Assembly: GCF_001653515.1 (NCBI RefSeq)
Contig: NZ_LYOY01000029.1
Coordinates: 1,364,001-1,428,000, forward strand
Origin: Streptomyces sp. ERV7
GTDB lineage: Bacteria > Actinomycetota > Actinomycetes > Streptomycetales > Streptomycetaceae
Direction: 5' to 3'
Length of the DNA stretch: 64,000 nucleotides
Shown here piece by piece: positions 43,350 through 52,300 of the stretch (position 1 is its first letter; each line of letters begins with the position of its first letter). The notes below the pieces were generated by a model. The model was given only the letters and a program-made list of their open reading frames with translations, had not been told where the DNA came from and ran no database searches. The position numbers and the translations under genes were made by a program.

Positions 43350-46300
43350 CGCCAGGCCTCAAGTGTTTGAACAGGTCCACGGCATCGTGGAACGTCGCCG
43401 CACAGTTCTTGCAGAACGGCATCGGTACGCCCGACCTTGTGTTCACCGTCAAGAACGCGAGGTTCGGCCGTGCCGAGGCGCCGGCGTCGAACGCTCCCGC
43501 GCAGGCTCCGATCTCCGCGCAGCCCTCGACATCCTGCCAGACCTCCTTGGAGACCTTCGGCATGTGCTCGGTGATCTCGTGGTCGAGACCGTGACGGCCG
43601 CCCATGGTGGCCGCCTCTCCCCGGAAGCCGACGCCCATGATCTCGCTGCCTTCGGCGGCGGCCCGGTCGTAGGCGATGGAGACCGTGGTGGGCGGCTCCA
43701 CACCGCGCTTGGCGTAGTCGGAGAGCACCTTCTGCCGGTGTGCCTTCAGCGGGTCGGTGATCTTGTCGATGATGCCGTGGGCCTCGTCCTGCCCGATGTT
43801 GCAGTTGTGGACGAGAACCGGCGTGTCCCCGGCCTCCACGTAGTACGTGTGGAGACCGTCGACCGTCAGGTCGTACGTGATCGTGTTCGCGTGGTACAGG
43901 CGGACGCCCGTGACCTCGGCCGTGCCGGTCGGGGTCTGGAGGACGTCGCCCTCGTGGAGGTCCTTGGCCTCCACGAACGCCGACTGCGTGGCGTCGTAGA
44001 ACGGGTGGTGGAACGTGGTGGTGAGGTGGTCGCCCTTGGCGGTCACCTCCGCCGCCTGGGCCTTCTGCGGGGTCGCCGTCAGCGCGCCGAGGACCGCCGC
44101 CGAGGCCGCGAGGCCCAGCGCCGCCCTGCGGACCGCCTTCTTGACCGCCGCACCGCGCTTCGTGGCCTTGATCGTGACGTCGACGAAGTCGTGGTCCGTC
44201 TCGGTCACGATGACGGCCGTCACCTTGTGCGACTCGGTGCCGGAGGCGCCGGGGGCCGCGTTCGCCACCGTGTCGCCGACCTTGATCTTGTCGATGGCCT
44301 TGGTCGAGCCGTTGGCCATCAGCACCTTGGTGTTGCCGGTGAAGCTGTGCGGAGGCCGGACCTTGCAGCCGATGCCGGACTCGCTGCGCGAGCCCGCCCC
44401 TTCCGCCTGGGCCCTGGACGCCGCCGTCTCCGTGGCATCCCGCGCCGCCGTCTCCTCGGCCGCCGCGCCCTTCCCGAACAGACCGCCCACGGCCTTCATC
44501 GCCTTGGGGGCCGCCTTGGCGAGCAGGGAGCCGCCGATCTTGCCGAGGACGCCGCCCAGCGCGCCGGACACCGCGCCCTCCGCCGCGGAGCCCGCGAAGG
44601 CTCCGAGGCTGCATTCGTCGCCGCCCTTCTGGGCGCAGGCGAAGCCCTGGGTGACCAGGGAGCCGACCGCTCCGGCGACCGCCGCGCAGCCGATGGAGCC
44701 GACGCCCGCGGTGACCGCCTCACAGCCCATGAAGACCGCCGTGGAGACCACGAACGAGGTGATCGCGGCCGCGTGGTGCTTCACGAACGTGGCCGTCGTC
44801 TTCGCCGCCTTCACGGTGGCGTGATAGGCCGTGCGGGCCGCCTTGGCGACGGTGTGGACCGCCGCCTTGGCGGTCTTCTTGACCGCCTTGACCACGCGCT
44901 TCACCGTCTTGGTGACCTTGTGGTACGCCGTGTGTACGGCATGCACCGCCGCGTGGTAGACGCGCTTCACCTTGCGTACCGCGTAGTGGTAGACGCGGCG
45001 CACCACCCGCACCGTGGCGCGGTAGACGTCACGGACCCGGTGGACGACCTTCTTCGCCACGTGCTTGGCGACCTGGACGACCTGGTGCACCACCTGGACG
45101 GCGGCGTGGTAGACCGGCGCCACGACCTGGTGGACGACCGCGGCGGTCTTGTGGGCCACCTTCTTGGCGCCGCACACCACGTCGTACCAGGAGCAGTTGC
45201 CGGACTGGTCCGTACCCGCGAGCGGGTTGTCGTTGACGTACGCGAACGGGTTCGCGGACACCGAGTTCGGGACCGGGTTCAGCGAGATGGAGTCCTTGTT
45301 GCGGAACTGGCCGGTCGCCGGGTTGTACCAGCGCGAGGCCGTGCCCACATCGCCCGAGCCGGGCTCGGTCCAGCCGGACTGGAAGCCGAGGTGGCCGAGG
45401 ACGGTGTTGGTGCCGATGCCCTTGCCCAGCGGGTCGTAGCTCGCCGAGCCGGACAGCGCGGTCGCGCCGGCCGTGAAGGTGCCGATGACGTCGTCGTGCT
45501 GGTCGGTGAGGGCCAGCGAGCTGCCGGAGGAGCCGTTGCCGACGCCGATCAGCGAGCCCGACGGGTCGTAGGTGTAGGTGTAGTTGCCGTCGGAGGCGAT
45601 GGTGTTGCTCGCGCCCGAGTACTGGAAGGTGCGGCTGCCCTGGGTCGCGGTGTCGGTGTCGGTGATGTTCCGCCCGGCCGCGTCCAGGTTGTACGCGTGG
45701 GTGCCCGCGGTGATCTGGGCGCCGAACGCGTCGGTGGTGAAGGCGACGGTGCCGTCCGACCCGGCCTGCTGGGTCATGGTGCCCCGGGCCGAGTAGCTGT
45801 AGGTGTGGTTGCCGTCCGAGGTCAGCTGGTCGCGGGCGTCATAGGTGTAGACGTCCGCGCCGACCCGGGTGCGGTTCCCGGAGGCGTCGTAGGCGTAGTT
45901 GGTCGTCGTGGAGCCGTTGTTCCACGAGCTGAGGCGGTTGGCGTGGTCGTAGGTGTAGGTGTGGCTCGCCGCGCCCGGCACCCCGGTCGTCGTCTTCGAC
46001 GTCAGGTTGCCGTTCTTGTCGTAGCCGTACCCGATGGAGGCGAGGCCGGTGGCGCCCTGCATCAGGGTGTCGCCGGTCAGCCGGTGGGCGGTGTCGTAGG
46101 TGTAGGTGCGGGTCTGGCCGGTGGCGCCGTACTTGACCTGGGAGACCTCGTTCAGCTTGCCGTACGTGTAGGTCAGCCGGTTGCCGGTGGCCGCGTCGTC
46201 CAGGGTGGACAGCCGGCCCGCGGTGTCGTAGCCGTACGTCGTCGTGCCGGCCGCGTCGGTGCGGGTCAGCGGAGACGAGTCGGAGTTGTAGGTGAAGCTG

Positions 46301-49300
46301 GAGGAGCCGGCCGAGCCGGACGCGGAGAGCAGGTCGCCGCGGTCGTCGTAGCCGAACGCCTCGTGGGTGGCCGACTGGTGGTCGGTGTTGCCGGTGATGC
46401 CCGCCTCGGCGGTGTCGGCCGCCAGGACCCGGCCCGACTTGTCGTAGGTGAAGGAGCGGGTGGCGGTCGCCGCGTCCGCGCCCTGGCCGTCCATGGTCAG
46501 GACCTGGTCGTTCTTGTCGTACGTCAGGGACGTCGACGTACCGCCCGGCTTGACGGCCTTGACCATCCGGCCGTCGGCGTCATAGCTGAAGGTGCTGGTG
46601 GTGTCCGCCGCCGAGGTGTACTGCGCGGTGGACGGCTCGATCACCTTCTCCTGCTGGCCCCACGGTGTGTAGGTGTAGCGCCAGGAGTTGCCCCGCCCGT
46701 CGGTGAACCGGGTGCGGTGGCCCGCCTGGTCGTAGCCGAAGCTGGTGGTGATGGACGCGGTGTCGGAGACCGGCTGGATCTCCTGGGTGACCGTGCCCGC
46801 CGCGTCGTAGGTGAAGCGGGAGGTGTGGCCGAGGGCGTCGGTCGTGGTGACCGCGTTGCCCACCGCGTCATAGCCGATGGAGGACTGGGCGAGCAGGGTG
46901 TCCGAGGCGTCGTACTGCTTGTTGTACGTCGGCTGCCCGGCCGCGTTGTAGTCCGTCTCCGTCCAGGTGTTGTCCGGCAGGATCGTCTTCTGGGGGTTGC
47001 CCTCGAAGTCGTAGGTGAGCCGGGTGGTGTTGCCCGCCGCGTCCGTGGCGGAGGTGGCCTCGCCCACCCGGTTGTAGCCGTACGAGGTGGTCACCCCGCC
47101 CGGCGTCGTCGACGACGAGAGGTGGGTGCCGTACGGGTTGCCCGTGGTCACCGCGTAGGAGTTGGTGCTGGTCAGCGTCCGGGTGGACGGGAACCGCTCC
47201 AGGGTGGTGGAGGTGAGCTGGCGGCCCAGGTAGTCATAGGTCGCCTGGGTGGTGGCACCGGTGCCGTCGGTCACCGAGAGCGGGTCGCCGGCGTTGTCGT
47301 ACGTGGTGTGCACGGTGGCGCCGTCGGGCCTGGTGACCTGGGCGACGCGGCCCAGCTGGTCGTAGAGGTAGCTGGTGGTGCGCCCGCCCGGGCTGGTCGA
47401 CGACGTCTGGTTGCCCTCGTCGTCGTACGTCCAGGTGGCCGGTGCGGTGACCGAGGTGGACCCCCCGGCCGGGGTGTACTGCGGCAGGGTCTGGGAGACC
47501 TTGTTGCCGTTGGCGTCGTAGGCCGTGGTGGTCACGTCGCCGCCCGGGCCCTGCTCCTCGACGGCCTCACCGAAGGTGTTGAAGCCGCTGGTGGTGACGG
47601 GGCGCACGGTGAGCGGGTTGGTGCCGTCCGTCTCCGCCTGGACCGCCGGGGCGGTGGCGACCGCCAGGTTCCCGGCCTCGTCGTAGGCGTAGGTGGTGGT
47701 GTTCTGGTTGGCGTCCGTCATGGACGTGCGCAGACCGCGCTTGTCGTAGGTGTACGTGGTCTTCTGCTCGTCCGAGGAGGCGGCGGTGCCGCCGGTGCGT
47801 CCCTTGCCGTAGAGCGAGGTGACATCGGCCGAGGAGAACGCGCGCTGGTAGACCTGCACGTTCGAGACCCCGCCGGGCAGCGCGTCGACCACGCCGCCGC
47901 CGTACTTGGCGGCGCCGATCATCAGCGGCCCGTGCGCGCTCCAGGGAGCGCTGTTGGTGGCGCTGCCGGAGAGCGTGCCGTTGACGAAGACCTGCACCGC
48001 GCCGTTGGTGGCGTTGTACACGCCGACGACGTGCGTCCAGGTGCCCGCGACGGGCTTCGCCGTCGAGTAGGCGGCCGGGAACGAGGTCCCCGGTGCGTCG
48101 GTGCTGGTCTGCTCCATGGACCACAGCGGCGCGTTGGTGTGCGCGTAGTTGTACTGGAGCATGAACGCGCTGTTGGTGGTGCCCGCCTGGGCGACGACCG
48201 TGGCGTTGTGGGTCGGCAGCGACGCCATGTTCACCCACGCGGAGACCGTGTAGGAGGCGGCGGTGTCGAGCACCGGGCCGTTGGTGGCGATCTGCTGGCC
48301 CGCGGTGCCCGCGAAGGTGGCCGATGAGCCGTTCCAGGTCACGCCGGTGGCGGCGGCGGTGTTGCCGGAGCCGGAGGCGTCGGTGACGGTCGAGCCGGAG
48401 GACTGGTCGAGCTTCCACCAGCCGCTCGGGTGTCCGGCGGCGTCGCCGTACAGCGTCTCGGCGATCTTGTTGCCCATCGCGTCGTACGCGTTGGTGACCG
48501 TGCGGTCCCAGCCCGAGGAGTCGTGGCTGTTCTCGGTGGCGATCTCGTCGTCCGGCGTGTAGGACACGCTGGTGACGCGGGCGACACCGGTCGGGTCGAC
48601 GGTGCTGGAGGTGTTGCGCGAGGCCGCGTCGACCGTGTGGGTCGTGACGGTCTCACCGTTGTCGGCGGCCGTGGAGATCACGTTGCCGGCGGCGTCGTAG
48701 GTGTTGGACTGCAGCACCGTCGAGCTGTTGCCGTCGGCGCTCTTCTTGGTGACCGTCGCCGCCAGACCGTTGTCGGTGTAGGTGTACGAGGTCGTCGCGC
48801 CCATGGCGTCGGTGACCGAGGCGAGCCGGCCCGCCGGGTCGTAGGCCCGGGAGGACTCGGTGAGCAGCGTCGGCGTCTGCGGGTTGACCGGGTCGCCGCT
48901 GTACATGACGCCCTGGGTCAGCAGCTGACCGTTGTCGTCGTAGGTGTAGCGGGTCTCGGTTCCCGAGGAGGTGACCTCCTTGGTCTTGTTGCCCTGGCTG
49001 TCGTAGGTGTACGTGACCGTGCTGCCGTTGGACGCGCCCGCGTTGGCGTTGGCGTCCTTCTTGGTGGCGAGGTGGTCGTACGCGTCGTAGGTCTGCGTCT
49101 CGGTGCGGGTGTAGTCGCCGCCGCTGCCGTCCGCGACCGACTGCGACGTGATGTTGCCGTCGACGTCGAAGACGGTGGTGGAGACCGCCGCGTGGACCGC
49201 GCCGGTGACCCGGTCGGTGAGCTGCGGGTCCTTCTCCTGCACGACCTGGCCGTCCGCGTCGTACGTGTACGTCGTGGTCAGACCGGCCGGGTAGGTGTCG

Positions 49301-52300
49301 GAGACGACCTTCTTGCTCAGGACCTGGCCGACACCGTCATAGGTGTACGAGGTGACCAGACCGGCCGCGTCCGTGGTCGAGGCCACGTCGCCGCTCTTGA
49401 GGTAGGCGACGGAGTTGACCGCGCCGCCCGGGCTGACCGTGCGCACCGGCAGGCCCTTGGGGACGTTGCCGCTGTCCGCCGCCGGGTAGGTGGCGGTGCC
49501 GTCGCTGAAGACGGTCGTGGTGGTGCGCCCGCTGGGGAAGCCCGCCACGGCCGGACCGGTGATGGTGGTCTGGTTGCCCGCGCTGTCGTAGCCGAAGGAC
49601 GTCAGATAGGTGTTGTCCGTCGCGGAGGCCGAGCGGCCGTCGCGCCGGGTGAGCAGGATGTCGTTGCGCGGGTCGGCGGTGGTGAGCTGCTCGGTGGTGT
49701 CGTCCGGGAAGTAGCTGAAGTACTCCGTGGAACAGGCGTTGGCGGCCTGGTTCTGGCAGGTGGTCGTGGAGACCGTGTTGCCGCGGACGTCATGGCCGGT
49801 GACCGTCGTCGCCCCGTTGGGGTTGGTGACGGTGTGCTCGTAGCCACCGGTGTCGTAGCCGAAGCTGGTGGTGTTGCCGAGGCCGTCGGTCTCGGTCAGC
49901 GTCCGGTTGTTGTGGTTGACGTCGTACTGGTAGGTGAGGGTGGCGTTGGCCGGGGACGTGACCTTGACGGTCGACACCGGCAGCAGGCCCGTGGAGTTCT
50001 TCGCGGCCTGGAAGTGCGCGGCCGCGTCCTGCGCGGTGAGCGCCGAACGGTAGGTGGCGACCTCCGCGAGCGAGCCGTTGAAGTACACGGTCGCCGGGTA
50101 GGGCAGACCGGCCCAGCCGGAGCCGGTGGTGGCGGCACCGATGTAGTCGGTGGTGCGCCCGCCGGTGGTGAGCCCGGCCGTGCCGGTCCTGGTGGCCGCC
50201 TGGGTGCCGTCCAGGTAGAGCGTCTGGCCGCTGCCCGTGGCGGAGAGCAGCACATGGTGCCACTTGCCGTCGGTGACCGTGCCGGCGGTGCCCATCTGGA
50301 CGGAGCCGGAGGTGGTGTAGAAGCCGCCGTACAGCTTGTTGTCGGTGCCGATCCACAGCTGCGGGGTGGTCGAGCCGACCGTGCCCCCGATCGGCCCGTT
50401 CTGCGCGTTCATCAGGACCGCGCCGCCGCGCGTGGTGCTGAACCAGAGTTCGGCGGAGGCGGAGGTGCTGCCGGTCTGGACGTCCGGCACCTGCACCCAG
50501 GAGCTGGTGCCGTTGAAGGACGCCGCCTTCTGGTCGCTGAACGGGCCGGTGGCCCCCAGCGTCACATTGCTGTACGTGCCGTTGCCGCCGCGCGTCTCGT
50601 CGACCGCGGTCGCCGCGCCCGCCGCCTCACCGAGGCGGAAGTACGTGGCGGGAGCGCCGCCGAGGACCGCGCCCCGGTAGGTCTGGCTGGAGCCGGTGAC
50701 CGTGGGGGCGCCGAGCTTCCAGACACCGCCGTTCTCGTCGGTGACCTGGGTGAGCGCCGCGGTGCCCGGGTCGTAGGTCATCGCCGCGTACGTCTTGCCG
50801 GACGGGCGGGTGACGGAGGACAGCAGGCTGGAGGCGTGCGTGCCGTAGTTGTAGAGCGCGCTGACGTCGGCGGCGACCAGCGGGCGGTCGTACCACGCGG
50901 CGCCCGCGATGGAGCCGTTGAAGTAGGTGGCGTAGCCGGTCTTGCTGGTGCTGCTCTGGTGCGGCTGGTCGGGCCAGTTGCCGCCCAGGAAGCCGGTGCC
51001 GAGGTAGTTGAACGGCTGGTTCTTGCCGAAGGCGGTGCCGCTCTTGATGGAGACGGTGCCCGACAGCGAGCCGACCTTGGCGTTGTCGAGGAACAGCGAC
51101 TGCGAGTTGCCCGCGGCGGAGAGCACCACGTGGTGCCACTTGCCGTCGGCGACCGAGGCGGAGGTGGTGAGCGGGGCGATGCCGCCGCTGTACCAGAACT
51201 CGGCGTTCAGCTTGCCGTCCGTGCCGACGTAGATCGACGGCGTGTAGTACCCGGCCGCGTTGCCCGCGTCGATGGGCTGCGAGGCGTACGAGTAGAGGAC
51301 GCCGGGGCCCGCCGAGGTCTTGAACCAGAGCGACAGGGCGCCCGAGTCGGTGTTGTTGCCGGTGTTGTTGGGGAGCGCCACGGCGGAGGAGGTGCCGTTG
51401 AAGCCGGCGGCGGTGCCGCCGTTCGGCGGGCCCGCCTGGCCGAGCGTGACGTTCTTGTACGTGGCGTTGAGGGTGCTCTGGTTGCCGAGGACGGCGTCCT
51501 TGGCGACCGTGCCCGAGGCCTCGCCCAGCGGCCACATGGCGCGCGGGTCGAGGTCGAGCGAGGCGTTCTGGTACTGGGAGCCCGCGGTGTAGGTGTACTT
51601 GGTGCAGGCGGTGGTGGAGGACGGCGGGCAGACCGAGACGAGCTGGTCGCCGGTGTAGCCGTAGGTCCAGGTCAGCGCGGAGGACGGGGTGCCGGCGACG
51701 ACCGGGTCGGTGACGACGGTCGCCACGTGCGCGGCGCTCGCGCCCGACGGCGTGGACCAGGTGACGTTCAGGGCCCGCCCGGAGACGGCCGAGGCCATCT
51801 TGGAGACACGGCCGCCGGACCAGGTGAGGGTCAGGGCGCGGCCGTTGGCGTCGGTCACCGAGGTGAGGCCGTAGCCGCCGGAGCCGAGCGCCTGGGTGAA
51901 GGTGTAGACGGTGTCGTCCTTGTCGGTCAGCGAGTAGCCGCCGGTGACCGACTTGAAGGTGGAGAAGCGGCCGGAGCCGGACGAGAAGCTGCCGTCGCCG
52001 TTCTTGCCGTACCCGACCTGGGAGCCGTTCGGGTAGGAGATGACCGCGCTGGTGACGGCGCCCGAGGCGTTGTACTGCTCGGTGGCGCGGGTGTCGAAGA
52101 TCGACGACCAGCCGGCGCCGAAGGAGCCGGTCCAGCGCGGGTCACGGGAGTTGTAGTCGCGCACCACGTCGAGGCTGGGGCCGACGGTGGAGATCGAGGC
52201 GTCCGTGTCGCTGGTGGTGTAGTTGCCGTTGGACGCGTCGAAGCCGTGGTCGCCGCTGTTCTGCGAGAGCCCCGAGGTGATCACCGGCTGGGGCACCTGG

